Shown piece by piece: positions 1-8,065 of a stretch of DNA of 64,000 nucleotides; the first letter of the stretch is position 1; each line of letters starts with the position of its first letter. The DNA is from an uncultured Bacteroidota bacterium. GTDB lineage: Bacteria > Bacteroidota > Bacteroidia > Flavobacteriales > Schleiferiaceae. The DNA is taken from positions 62,001-126,000 of the forward strand of contig CAJXNI010000004.1 of assembly GCA_913057235.1 (NCBI GenBank), in the 5' to 3' direction. A program made the position numbers and the translations under genes. Below the pieces are notes generated by a model, which was not told the DNA's origin, made no database searches, and saw nothing but the letters and a program-made list of their open reading frames with translations.

Positions 1-64
1 GTACCTTCAGGTTTTCAATTGCGGCAGGGTCATCATCAATTATTACGCAAGACAGTTGCTTCAT
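1..64 (-). CDS. LytTR-type response regulator, N-terminus only
   Basis: Start of a response regulator gene that runs off the left edge; 21 complete codons are visible. The peptide begins MKQLSCVIIDDDPAAIENLK, the first beta strand and acidic pocket (IIDDD) of a receiver domain. Its ATG lies in the TGA of the upstream kinase gene (ATGA, 4-base overlap), so the pair is translationally coupled. A LytTR DNA-binding output domain is expected because the partner is a LytS-type (His_kinase family) sensor, but it is outside the window, so the subfamily is inference. The receiver assignment is firm. Confidence 0.85.
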   Translation of the reverse strand, partial: MKQLSCVIIDDDPAAIENLKV

Positions 65-3000
65 TGCTGTATTCTTAGCTTTACTTTTAATCCTCCGTCA
101 GTTGAAAACTCAATAAACAATTTTTTCTTTTCCAATTGTCTGATTAAGTCTATCCTTTGTTTAACATTACTTATTCCTATAGAATTTGATTGGCTTGAGG
201 ATCTAAGGTTCTTAAATTCCATACTTGGGCCATTGTCCCTGATAACTACCTCCAAAATATCATTTTTCAATTTAATTGATATTTCTAGAACCGGAGAAGC
301 AACATCACGCAGCCCATGCTCCAAAGCATTTTCTACCAAGGGCTGTAAAAGCATTGGAGGAATGAATAATTTATCAGGATTTAGTTCTTCAGGAACGTTT
401 AATTCAAATCTAAGTTTTGACCCAAATCTTGCTTTCTCAAGAGCAACATAACTTTTTATTTGTCTCAGCTCCTCGCTCAATAACACCCTTTTACGGTCCG
501 TAGAATATACAATCCCTCTAAATAGGTCGATTAATTTCTCAATATAATTTTCAGCGTTTTTTAAGTCCCTTTGGTTCTGGTAATAGCGTATAGAACCAAG
601 TGCATTAAGAATAAAATGAGGGTTCATCTGTCGCTTTAAAGCCGAAATATTGGCGTGAAGTAATTCTTTTTCGCGCTGTGTGACTATTCGTCCAATTTTA
701 AAAGCAATAAAGAAAAGAGCAACAACACCCAATGTGACCCCTATCTTAAACCACCACGTTTCAATAAATGGCTTTTGAATCGTGAAACTTAAAATTTTTT
801 TCGGCTCTGACCACTGCCCAATTGCGCTCTCTGCTGCAGCTACTAGAGTATAGCTGCCTGGTGCTAATCCTAAGAACTTAATATTCTTTGTTGAGGTTGT
901 AATCCATTTTTCACTAAGCCCTTTAAGTTTGTACTTAATCCTATTGTTTTGATTGTTGTGTAGTGTTTTTAGCTTCAAGTTGACCTCTATGGAATTCTCA
1001 TCGTAGGCTAACTGGGCATCTCTAAGGTCTGTGGCTCCCAACCTATCCTCATTTACATAAACTTCACTAACCTTAAATGAATTGCTAAATGGGTAATTGA
1101 GAGTATTACTGTCTATAGAAAAAATCCCTTCCTTAGTGACCACATATGGGGTTCTATCTACAAAAAGTAATGCGTGAAGAGCTTGTTTCTCTAACTGTTT
1201 GTGTGGTAGCCTTGCTTTAGTCAAATTTTCGTTGGGATTATGAAGATCTAGGATGAAAATCTCTTTCTGGGTTCTTAACCACAAGTTGTTATCATGAGGG
1301 ATAATTTGAAATATTACATTCGAGTGCGGTGATGTGCCTAAGGGCTTCATGGTAAGGCTATCAGCGGTAAAGAGTCCTATTCCGCTTCCATTAGTTCCAA
1401 TTAATATGCGGTCGTTTTGTCCTCTAACCAGGGTATTAATCGCGCTATTAAGTTTCTTAGGAAACAGCTGCGTATAGCTATTATTGGCAAGATCATAAAG
1501 ATAGAGGCCATCATTACAACCTAGGTAAAGCTGATTATTCTCAAGTGGAAGCAAGCAAAGCGTATTCTTTAGAAAAAATTCAGGATGCGAATCATAGATG
1601 ATAGAGTCGTTCGCTAATACAGCAAAACCTTTGGTGGACAAATAGTAAAAGGTATCATTATCACCTTTCACAAGCCTATTTATTTGCCTAGCAGTTTGAG
1701 GACCTTTGAAGCAAAGTTTAGACCTTTTCGAACTATTAGGGGTCCAGCTCCCTAGTCCCAGACAATATGGGAGTTTCAAAAAGTCTTGACCATCTTTGTA
1801 GGAATACCGAAATCCATTATCAATATCCCAGAGGACGTTAACACTATGATCATTATGTGTAAAATTGAATAGCGTTTCTTTGTGCGCTGGATCCAATAGA
1901 GAATAACGCAGTATTTCATTGTTATTTAGAACATAGGCAGCATCTTGGGTGAGATGAACCTGGCTATAATTCTTAATGAGATCCAGATTAGTTGGCAATA
2001 AAAATTTTCGTTCTTTGAAGGATAACAATTTTAAGCACCCTTGGCCAACAGTGGTAATCCAGTAAACTCCTTCCGCATCTTTTAGGACTCGGCTTATGAA
2101 ATAGTCTTTGAAATAAATGGCTTTTAGTTTTAATCTACCGCCTAAATGGTTATAATGATAAAGGCCTTTATTAGTGGAAACGAAAATATTGTCAGTGTCC
2201 TTGAATATTTGATTAATTGGGCTTGGAACCACGATTGAATCAATCTTAACATCTAAATGGTATATAGATTTACCTAGCCAGTAAAGTCTAGATTCTGAAT
2301 CATATCCATAATTGACGTAGTTTCCTTGAGAATTTCCATCAAGAATTAGATGATCGCCTTGGTAATCCTGACTGTTTTTAAATTTCCAGTAATCCTCTTT
2401 ACTGGTGCTCCTGCCAAGAATGGTTTTGCCTTGAGTTATTTCAACCAAAAATAAAGATAACCTTGGTCCTTTTTCTAGATTTATCTTTTGTACAGTTGAA
2501 GAGTTCACATGTGTTTTAAAGAAAAAGTCTCCTCCAGAGAATAAGGTGAAATATAAAGAGTCATGCTGGTCTATTTCAAATGATCGAACGTAGCTTCTTT
2601 GATTGTAGGCTATACCCCTCAAAAGTTCGCTATTAAACTTAGGTTCTATTAAGGAGTCATTCCTTACATAAAAAAGGCCATGGCGATAGGTGGAAATCCA
2701 AATGCGTTCTTTAGGGTCCAGATAAAGTCGGAGAACAGAAATTCTTGGCTTATCTGAAGGTACTATAAGCTTGGGCTTTACACCATCATACTTAACTAAA
2801 CCCTCATCAGTGCCCATCCACATTATTCCATTGGTGTCCTGAACGATGCAATACACCTCATTACTGGGCATACCTTGTTCAATGCCAAGTTTTTGGTGAG
2901 GTATATGCACTTGCCCACCAACTGGCTTCGGAATGGCTGCAAAAATCAAGGCAAGGCCAAAAAGAAATATCCAAAGACTGGAAGTAGCGTTTTTGAACAA
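61..3000 (-). CDS. Two-component sensor: beta-propeller, Y_Y_Y and LytS-type histidine kinase
   Basis: Membrane sensor kinase of 979 residues. A signal peptide or anchor covers about residues 8-28. Next come propeller-like repeats of the Reg_prop type (for example IMWMGTDEGLVKYDG and RIWISTYRHGLFYV), then a Y_Y_Y-like beta domain near 685-745 and one membrane helix near 750-772. The catalytic part is the His_kinase (LytS/YehU) type, with the phospho-accepting His in MNPHFILN (about 795), the N-box in LVENALEHGL and a G-box in DNGPSM. It probably binds a periplasmic ligand through the propeller and phosphorylates the overlapping response regulator. In Bacteroidota such sensors often control polysaccharide use, but no such operon is visible here. 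The gene is visibly richer in A+T than most of the window. Confidence 0.92.
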   Translation of the reverse strand: MFKNATSSLWIFLFGLALIFAAIPKPVGGQVHIPHQKLGIEQGMPSNEVYCIVQDTNGIMWMGTDEGLVKYDGVKPKLIVPSDKPRISVLRLYLDPKERIWISTYRHGLFYVRNDSLIEPKFNSELLRGIAYNQRSYVRSFEIDQHDSLYFTLFSGGDFFFKTHVNSSTVQKINLEKGPRLSLFLVEITQGKTILGRSTSKEDYWKFKNSQDYQGDHLILDGNSQGNYVNYGYDSESRLYWLGKSIYHLDVKIDSIVVPSPINQIFKDTDNIFVSTNKGLYHYNHLGGRLKLKAIYFKDYFISRVLKDAEGVYWITTVGQGCLKLLSFKERKFLLPTNLDLIKNYSQVHLTQDAAYVLNNNEILRYSLLDPAHKETLFNFTHNDHSVNVLWDIDNGFRYSYKDGQDFLKLPYCLGLGSWTPNSSKRSKLCFKGPQTARQINRLVKGDNDTFYYLSTKGFAVLANDSIIYDSHPEFFLKNTLCLLPLENNQLYLGCNDGLYLYDLANNSYTQLFPKKLNSAINTLVRGQNDRILIGTNGSGIGLFTADSLTMKPLGTSPHSNVIFQIIPHDNNLWLRTQKEIFILDLHNPNENLTKARLPHKQLEKQALHALLFVDRTPYVVTKEGIFSIDSNTLNYPFSNSFKVSEVYVNEDRLGATDLRDAQLAYDENSIEVNLKLKTLHNNQNNRIKYKLKGLSEKWITTSTKNIKFLGLAPGSYTLVAAAESAIGQWSEPKKILSFTIQKPFIETWWFKIGVTLGVVALFFIAFKIGRIVTQREKELLHANISALKRQMNPHFILNALGSIRYYQNQRDLKNAENYIEKLIDLFRGIVYSTDRKRVLLSEELRQIKSYVALEKARFGSKLRFELNVPEELNPDKLFIPPMLLQPLVENALEHGLRDVASPVLEISIKLKNDILEVVIRDNGPSMEFKNLRSSSQSNSIGISNVKQRIDLIRQLEKKKLFIEFSTDGGLKVKLRIQQ

Positions 3001-3023
3001 AACTGGCAGTTTTTTACTGGGTC

Positions 3024-3082
3024 TAAATTTAGTTCATGAGCTAAAATAGGGGTTTTATGAACTCAAAACACCTGTTCATGAA
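3024..3082 (-). promoter_or_regulatory. Candidate promoter and inverted-repeat operator of the sensor kinase gene
   Basis: TAAATTTA at 3024-3031 matches the Bacteroidota -7 box TAnnTTTG at seven of eight positions and would give a short leader before the ATG at 3000. Just upstream are an inverted repeat, AGTTCAT (3031-3037) and ATGAACT (3057-3063), and a palindrome TTCATGAA (3075-3082) sharing the same core. Three copies of one core around a promoter suggest a regulator-binding site, perhaps the gene's own response regulator. This is inference. Confidence 0.4.
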
Positions 3083-3208
3083 TTAAGCATTTTTCGGTAA
3101 ACAATCTTCAATATCTTTAAGTGATAAATCAAAAAATAAAGGCCTTTGCACATTCAGGACAAATTTAGAGTATATGTAAGAAATTGTTATTAAATCTGCG
3201 TATATATG

Positions 3209-3298
3209 ATGAAGTTGCTTCCTCAGCCTTGACCAGGCTCTCTCCTGTTCAACTTCATAACAACTAAAACTGCCTCTTGGGAGGCAGTTTTTATTTTT
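3209..3298 (+). ncRNA. Candidate structured small RNA ending in an intrinsic terminator
   Basis: A 9-bp perfect inverted repeat, ATGAAGTTG (3209-3217) with CAACTTCAT (3250-3258), encloses a small stem AGCCT/AGGCT (3225-3239). Eight bases later comes an 11-bp stem with loop TTGG and a T-rich tail. Read on the + strand this is a nested hairpin followed by a terminator, the shape of a small RNA 3' end. No family is recognised and no clear promoter is seen upstream, so it could also be the processed end of a decayed transcript or a two-way terminator. Confidence 0.35.
3266..3298 (+). terminator. Strong intrinsic terminator hairpin
   Basis: AAAACTGCCTC (3266-3276), loop TTGG and GAGGCAGTTTT (3281-3291) form an 11-bp perfect stem, followed on the + strand by TTATTTTT. 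The opposite strand has a weaker T tract, so + strand use is favoured, although no intact + strand gene lies upstream. Confidence 0.7.
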
Positions 3299-3385
3299 CC
3301 TGACTTCAAATGTTAGTCTCATCAATCGTATAAGTCGGCCAAGGACCATTTTTCCTGAAAAAAAATTGATAAGCCAAACTGCCAA

Positions 3386-4001
3386 GAAACCTTAGAATCT
3401 TTAACCCACTACAGGATTGATACTTGGTTCACAAAACAGCCACGATTTTAACAGTACGTTTAGGCATAAGCAAGTTTAGCATGGATCAGCCTTATCCAAA
3501 CCTGCAAAGTCTATGAAGTAGGATAGTACAGCAATTCTTAATTTCCTAACCATCGCCAAAATTAATTGCCATGGCACTGTCTTAGAATCACTAAAGATGC
3601 TTCTACATATTCGGTTAGCTTAGACTCCTGCATGCATAAATAGGAGTCGCTTCTCGCTGAACTGCGTCAGGAATATTCTGAGTGGGACCTAATTGATTAT
3701 TATCTTAGGCGTAGCTTGGTCTACCACTTAAATTAGAATCTACAGGTCTAACGCAGCCGCAGGTTGAATTATTCAATAGGCTAGGTCAGCTGGTTTGGCA
3801 AGGCAAAAAACCTTCCCAATTAAACAATGAATGCGCAGCAACTAAATAATGGCGGTTATTGGCTTAGCGCTAAAACCTCATAGGGCAAAAGCCAAACACT
3901 AAAGCATTAATAGACTATGTTACCCTTTAAAGGGGCTGGCAGGCCGATTCTCTGCGGGTTTTCCTTTTTTTATGCTTTATTTGAAGTATTAAAAAGTAAC
4001 C
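3386..4001. other. Gene-poor region with decayed sequence
   Basis: No intact gene of normal length is seen on either strand. Coding-like stretches on the + strand are broken by stops (see 3644-3849). TTTATTTG at about 3978-3985, 16 bases before the next gene's ATG, resembles a -7 box except at the second position. No tRNA, insertion sequence end or CRISPR repeat was found. Confidence 0.5.
3644..3849 (+). pseudogene. Possible degraded coding remnant in two frames
   Basis: Frame one (3644-3736) reads ESLLAELRQEYSEWDLIDYY... up to a TAG, with normal-looking composition but no start codon. A second frame (3733-3849) continues with LTQPQVELFNRLGQLVWQGK... to a TAA. The change of frame across a stop looks like a frameshifted fragment of a lost gene. 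The family is not recognised, and chance reading frames remain possible. Confidence 0.25.
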
Positions 4002-4409
4002 ATGAAACTACTAGCCCCTGGCTCGCGCATAAACCTCCCTGAACTAGGTAAGGGGGTGGTTACCAACGTCACCAACCTTCATTACTATGTAAGTTTTATT
4101 GAAACGGGTATTGAAACCATCACGCTTGACGCTGATTTTGCAACCATTGAGGCTTTAGATTATGAGTTGGATTTAGTGAGCTTTTACGAAGTTGAAACCA
4201 GCCTAAAACACATTCTACAAAAGTGGAATGACCTAGGGCCCATGGTTACCAAAATAGCGGACAAGTGGAAGGGCGGCACTTTAAACTTAGCTCCGGCCGA
4301 TGCTAACCTGGGCAGCAAGGAGCTACCCATTGACACCTTTTTCCATAAAATAGTGATGGTGCGGGATAGGCTGCGCGTAATGGAGCAAAAAATTAATAGT
4401 AGCAATTAA
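4002..4409 (+). CDS. Conserved Bacteroidota protein of unknown function, prematurely stopped
   Basis: A 135-residue protein with a beta-rich N-terminus (PGSRINLPELGKGVVTNV, resembling small SH3/KOW-like barrels) and a helical C-terminus ending MEQKINSSN. I recognise it as a small protein widespread in Flavobacteriia, sometimes labelled 3-oxoacyl-ACP synthase in databases; nothing in the sequence supports that label. Its TAA (4407-4409) is followed in the same frame by 40 sense codons that continue the protein naturally (next entry). The window copy is therefore about three quarters of its expected length. It converges on the DUF58 gene at 4537. Function unknown. Confidence 0.75.
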   Translation: MKLLAPGSRINLPELGKGVVTNVTNLHYYVSFIETGIETITLDADFATIEALDYELDLVSFYEVETSLKHILQKWNDLGPMVTKIADKWKGGTLNLAPADANLGSKELPIDTFFHKIVMVRDRLRVMEQKINSSN

Positions 4410-4532
4410 GACGATGCCGAAAAGGTAGACCTACAACAGTACATTACCCGTATTTACGGCAGCCTTACCACTTTTAACGTACTTTTTAAAGACAAAGACA
4501 ACCACTTTGTGGGTAGCCGCAAGGGCACTTAG
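4410..4532 (+). pseudogene. In-frame C-terminal continuation of the 4002 gene beyond a TAA
   Basis: The frame of the preceding gene stays open for 40 codons after its TAA and stops at TAG 4530-4532. The peptide includes [19 protein letters not shown] and ends VGSRKGT. It has normal codon use and protein-like composition and no start of its own, so it is best read as the native C-terminus cut off by a nonsense mutation. Stop readthrough or a sequencing error would also explain it. Confidence 0.65.
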
Positions 4533-4536
4533 CCCC

Positions 4537-5865
4537 CTAAATCATGCCGCGGTTTTTAAGCTCCAAATAGCGATTAAGGGTATTTACATTTAAGTCAGCC
4601 GGTGCGGTAAGTAGGGCCTGAATACCCTGCTGCTCCAATTCTTGCGCCATTTGCTGCTTTTCCATTAAAAGCGACTCGGCCAGCCCTTTGGTGTAGATGG
4701 CCTCTACTGTAGAAGCGGGTTCTTTGCTGAGAGCCTCAATTTCTGTATTCTTAAAAAACACCACCAATAAAAGGTGATTTCGATTGATCAACTTCAAGTA
4801 AGGCAACTGCCTGCGTAGGGCATGAATGCTTTCAAAATTTGTGTAAAGTACTACCAAGCTGCGCTGACTTACCCTATACCTAAGCCAGCTGTGCACTGGC
4901 TTAAAGCTGCTTTCTTTATAGCTGGTTTTTTGGCGGTACAATTGTTCCATTAAGGTATTTAACTGACTGCCGCGATTGGCTGGGAGTACCTGCGTATTTA
5001 GCGTATTTTGAAAACTTACCAAGCCGGCTCTATCGCCCTTGCGTAAGGCAATATTGGCAATAACCAAGCTGGAGTTTATAGCGTAATCCAACAGAGACAA
5101 ACCTTCAAAAGGCATTTTCATGCTGCGGCCTTTATCTATGGCTAAGATTACATTTTGGCTTCGTTCGTCTTGGTAATGATTTACCATTAACTGGTTTTTG
5201 CGAGCGGTGGCCTTCCAATTTATTTTGCGGTAGTCATCGCCTGGAACGTAGTTTTCAATTTGCTCAAATTCACGGTTATGCCCGGCCTTTCTCAGCTTCT
5301 TAATTCCTGCGGTTACCAAACGGTTGCTAATAGCCAGCAGCTCATAATGCCGCATTTGCACAAAGCTGGGGTAAACCGCTACTTCCTTTTCTGAGGCCAA
5401 ATTGTACCTGCGCTGCACCAACCGGGCCAGCACACTCACAAATACACGCAATTGCCCAAAATGATAGGGACCCCTTTTCTTGGGCACCAAAGTGTAGGTT
5501 ATTTGTTGGGCTTCCGCCCGATGCAATGCCAGTTGAAAAGAATGATTGCGCTTTTGAAACTGCTGAGGCAACTCATCCAGCACGGTAAGATGCACCTTGG
5601 CCGGATACTGATTTTCCACCACCAGTCGCACGGTATTTTCATCTCCGTTTGAGAATTTATCGGCACAAAGCCGCTCTCCCTTTAGGGCGTCACTTCTAAA
5701 TAAAAAAAGTAACTCTAAAATGAACAGCAGGGCCAGAACAAAAAGTGCGGCATGGGCAAATGGCAACACAAAGGGTAACCAAAAGGCATTTAGATACAGC
5801 AGAATTATGGCTACTAACAAGCCGTAAAACCGCTGGGTAAGAAATATTTGTTTGAAGAATTGCAC
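4537..5865 (-). CDS. DUF58 protein (membrane-anchored, degenerate vWA)
   Basis: A 442-residue DUF58 protein. Two membrane helices lie near residues 14-58 and are followed by a beta domain. The DUF58 core GDDYRKINWKATARKNQLMV lies near 210-230, followed by a vWA-like region. The metal-binding DxSxS motif is reduced to IDKGRS, so the adhesion-site metal is probably not bound normally. It starts with GTG (5863-5865), whose first base is the last base of the MoxR stop codon TAG, so translation is coupled. DUF58 proteins usually partner MoxR AAA+ ATPases, as here; the client is unknown. It is the last gene of the leftward cluster that begins with spoIIM at 10547. Confidence 0.88.
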   Translation of the reverse strand: MQFFKQIFLTQRFYGLLVAIILLYLNAFWLPFVLPFAHAALFVLALLFILELLFLFRSDALKGERLCADKFSNGDENTVRLVVENQYPAKVHLTVLDELPQQFQKRNHSFQLALHRAEAQQITYTLVPKKRGPYHFGQLRVFVSVLARLVQRRYNLASEKEVAVYPSFVQMRHYELLAISNRLVTAGIKKLRKAGHNREFEQIENYVPGDDYRKINWKATARKNQLMVNHYQDERSQNVILAIDKGRSMKMPFEGLSLLDYAINSSLVIANIALRKGDRAGLVSFQNTLNTQVLPANRGSQLNTLMEQLYRQKTSYKESSFKPVHSWLRYRVSQRSLVVLYTNFESIHALRRQLPYLKLINRNHLLLVVFFKNTEIEALSKEPASTVEAIYTKGLAESLLMEKQQMAQELEQQGIQALLTAPADLNVNTLNRYLELKNRGMI

Positions 5866-6860
5866 TAACGGGGTACCTCAATTTTCTTTACAATTTGCTG
5901 CACGGCTTCACCCACGCTAAGGCCTTCCATCTCACGTTCTGGCGTTAAAATTACCCGGTGGTTAAGTACTGGCTCGGCTAAAAACTGCACGTCTTCTGGC
6001 GTAACAAAATCACGGCCCTGCAAAGCGGCCAAGGCACGGGCGCCCTTAAAAAGCGCCAAAGAAGCTCTGGGAGAGGCCCCCAAATAAAGAGCACTATCAT
6101 GCCGGGTGGCTTCCACAATTTTGGCAATGTATTCCAGTACGGGCCGCTCCGTATGAATTTTGGGCAGCAAAGCCTGCATTTCAAGAATATCTTTGGCGGT
6201 TAGCACCGGCTCTATACTTTTCACCGAAATTCCCTGAGCGGTATTGGCCTGCTCCAAAATGCCAATTTCTTCCTTCAAACTAGGGTAGCCCATATTAATC
6301 TTAAAGATGAAACGGTCTAACTGAGCCTCGGGCAGACGATAGGTGCCCTCTTGCTCAATGGGGTTTTGGGTGGCCAAAACCAAGTAAGGTGAATCCATGG
6401 CATGGGTTTGGCCATCTATGCTTACCTGACGCTCTTCCATCACCTCAAAAAGGGCGGCCTGGGTTTTAGCCGGGGCGCGATTTATTTCATCTACCAAAAT
6501 AAGCTGACTAAACACGGGGCCTGGTTTAAACTCAAATTCACTGGTTTTAAGGTTGTACACCGATGTACCCAGCACATCAGAAGGCATAAGGTCTGGCGTA
6601 AACTGCAAACGCCCAAAAGGCACCGATACCGAGCGAGCCAGTAGTTTGGCGGTAAGCGTCTTGGCAATACCAGGCACTCCCTCTAGCAGCACATGGCCAT
6701 CGGCTAAAAGCGCCACCAAAAGGAGGTCTACCGTTTTTTGCTGCCCCACTAAAATGCGGCCTATATTGGTTTTAATCTGATCTACCTGCTTGCTGAAGGC
6801 TTCCAGGTTTACGCGGCTGTTAAATTCTTGCGATTGGTCTTGATTTTCTTGGCTACTCAT
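5865..6860 (-). CDS. MoxR family AAA+ ATPase (first copy)
   Basis: A 331-residue cytosolic AAA+ ATPase of the MoxR group. It has Walker A GVPGIAKT (about residue 60), Walker B ILVDEINRAPAKTQ, a sensor 1 region LATQNPIEQEGTYRLPEAQ and a C-terminal lid with SPRASLALFKGARALA. MoxR ATPases act with vWA proteins as chaperones that remodel or insert metal into client complexes. Its ATG overlaps the stop of the DUF4350 gene (ATGA), and its own stop overlaps the DUF58 start, so the three genes form one translational unit. It is a distinct gene from the second MoxR at 23527. Confidence 0.95.
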   Translation of the reverse strand: MSSQENQDQSQEFNSRVNLEAFSKQVDQIKTNIGRILVGQQKTVDLLLVALLADGHVLLEGVPGIAKTLTAKLLARSVSVPFGRLQFTPDLMPSDVLGTSVYNLKTSEFEFKPGPVFSQLILVDEINRAPAKTQAALFEVMEERQVSIDGQTHAMDSPYLVLATQNPIEQEGTYRLPEAQLDRFIFKINMGYPSLKEEIGILEQANTAQGISVKSIEPVLTAKDILEMQALLPKIHTERPVLEYIAKIVEATRHDSALYLGASPRASLALFKGARALAALQGRDFVTPEDVQFLAEPVLNHRVILTPEREMEGLSVGEAVQQIVKKIEVPR

Positions 6861-8065
6861 AAAGTTTGCTTGTAAAAGGTGTTCAATAATTTCTCTTGGG
6901 TAAAGAGTGCTCCTTCACCCATGCCCTCACCGGCTTTGCTTTTAAGTGATTGCAATTGATCTATAACTTTAGCGGGTGCATGGCTACGCGCTTTAAGCTC
7001 TTCCCAGGCACCCGGGTCATCGGCTTTAAGCCTAATACGGTAATGCCGGTACACAAAGTCTGTAAAGAACTGCCAGCGCTTTTGGGCTAAACCGTAATAA
7101 TTGCGGGTACGGTAATGCAGGCTGGCCAGGGTTTTAACAAAGCGCAGACTTTGATTGGTAATGGGCACTAGTGAAGGGATGGCGCGTTGCTTGCGCTTGC
7201 TGGCAAAAATGAAATACAACAAAATGGTAAGTACGGCCAGAATTAAGGCTGCCTTTAAAGCCGGGGTTTTTAGGAAAAAACGCAAAGGCGACTGCGATTG
7301 CAAAGAGCCCACCTGGTAAAACTCAAAGTGCTGTGCTTCCTGCGCGGGCTCTAGCCAAGAGAGCAAGCCTTGGGTAAAGGTTAGCGTGGGCTTATCCATT
7401 AAAAAATAATTGCTGAAAAGCAGCGGAGTACAGGAAACCAACAATTGTCCCTGCCCCACTTGATACACCCGCGCCACCGGACGGCCACCTTCGTTAAAGG
7501 CCAGGTTTTCAAAAGGGTAGGCTGCAGCCGATGTGTTGGATTCTGCCATTTCATGCCAGGCGGCCAAGGCACTAACTCTTACCGGGCGCTTTGGCCCGCC
7601 CGAGAGCCCAGAAAATTCCAGACCTACTTCACGCTCCAGTGTTTCTTGAAAACTAAGTCCGCTGGCCCATTGGGTATTAAAATTTTGCAACTGAAACCCC
7701 AGAGTATCTTTTATAAACTGCGGAAATTGCGTGCCCGCCATAAGCACTTGATTCCCGGCTTTGAGATGTTGCTGCAGCACCTGCCAATCTGCTTCACTTA
7801 GGTTAAGATTGTTGCCAATGAGCAAAATGGTGCCCTCTAAAGCTTCTTCGGCCTCCTGTTGTTGCAGAGGCGCATACACCGACTGAACTGATTGAAGACC
7901 ATAACTCTTTAGAATGGGATGCAAGGCGTAACCGGCAAAGGGTTGCTTGCTTTTTGAGTACCAGGTTTGGCGGTAGTTGGGCTCAGCGGTTTGCAAACTG
8001 GCAACCACCACAAACAGCAGCATGCCAAAGACCAGAAGTAGCGTATTTAGATTAATTTTTTTCAA
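6857..8065 (-). CDS. DUF4350 domain membrane protein
   Basis: A 402-residue protein with an N-terminal membrane anchor (about 7-25). A DUF4350-like domain follows, recognisable from NYRQTWYSKSKQPFAGYALH, and shows a GATase-like fold pattern (GTILLIGNNLNLSEADWQVL). A second membrane helix lies near 265-288 and a cytosolic tail follows. DUF4350 proteins commonly sit beside MoxR-DUF58 pairs, and this one overlaps both neighbours by 4 bases. It has no known activity; the fold pattern suggests ligand sensing rather than catalysis. It is probably a membrane part of the MoxR system. Confidence 0.82.
   Translation of the reverse strand: MKKINLNTLLLVFGMLLFVVVASLQTAEPNYRQTWYSKSKQPFAGYALHPILKSYGLQSVQSVYAPLQQQEAEEALEGTILLIGNNLNLSEADWQVLQQHLKAGNQVLMAGTQFPQFIKDTLGFQLQNFNTQWASGLSFQETLEREVGLEFSGLSGGPKRPVRVSALAAWHEMAESNTSAAAYPFENLAFNEGGRPVARVYQVGQGQLLVSCTPLLFSNYFLMDKPTLTFTQGLLSWLEPAQEAQHFEFYQVGSLQSQSPLRFFLKTPALKAALILAVLTILLYFIFASKRKQRAIPSLVPITNQSLRFVKTLASLHYRTRNYYGLAQKRWQFFTDFVYRHYRIRLKADDPGAWEELKARSHAPAKVIDQLQSLKSKAGEGMGEGALFTQEKLLNTFYKQTL

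Noticed and set aside
3083-3385. 100-codon minus-strand frame
   Set aside because: It covers the hairpin/terminator element, has no recognisable domain, and its composition looks random.
3700-3760. tRNA-like D-arm and pairing near 3710-3750
   Set aside because: It cannot be folded into a full cloverleaf with acceptor stem and CCA.
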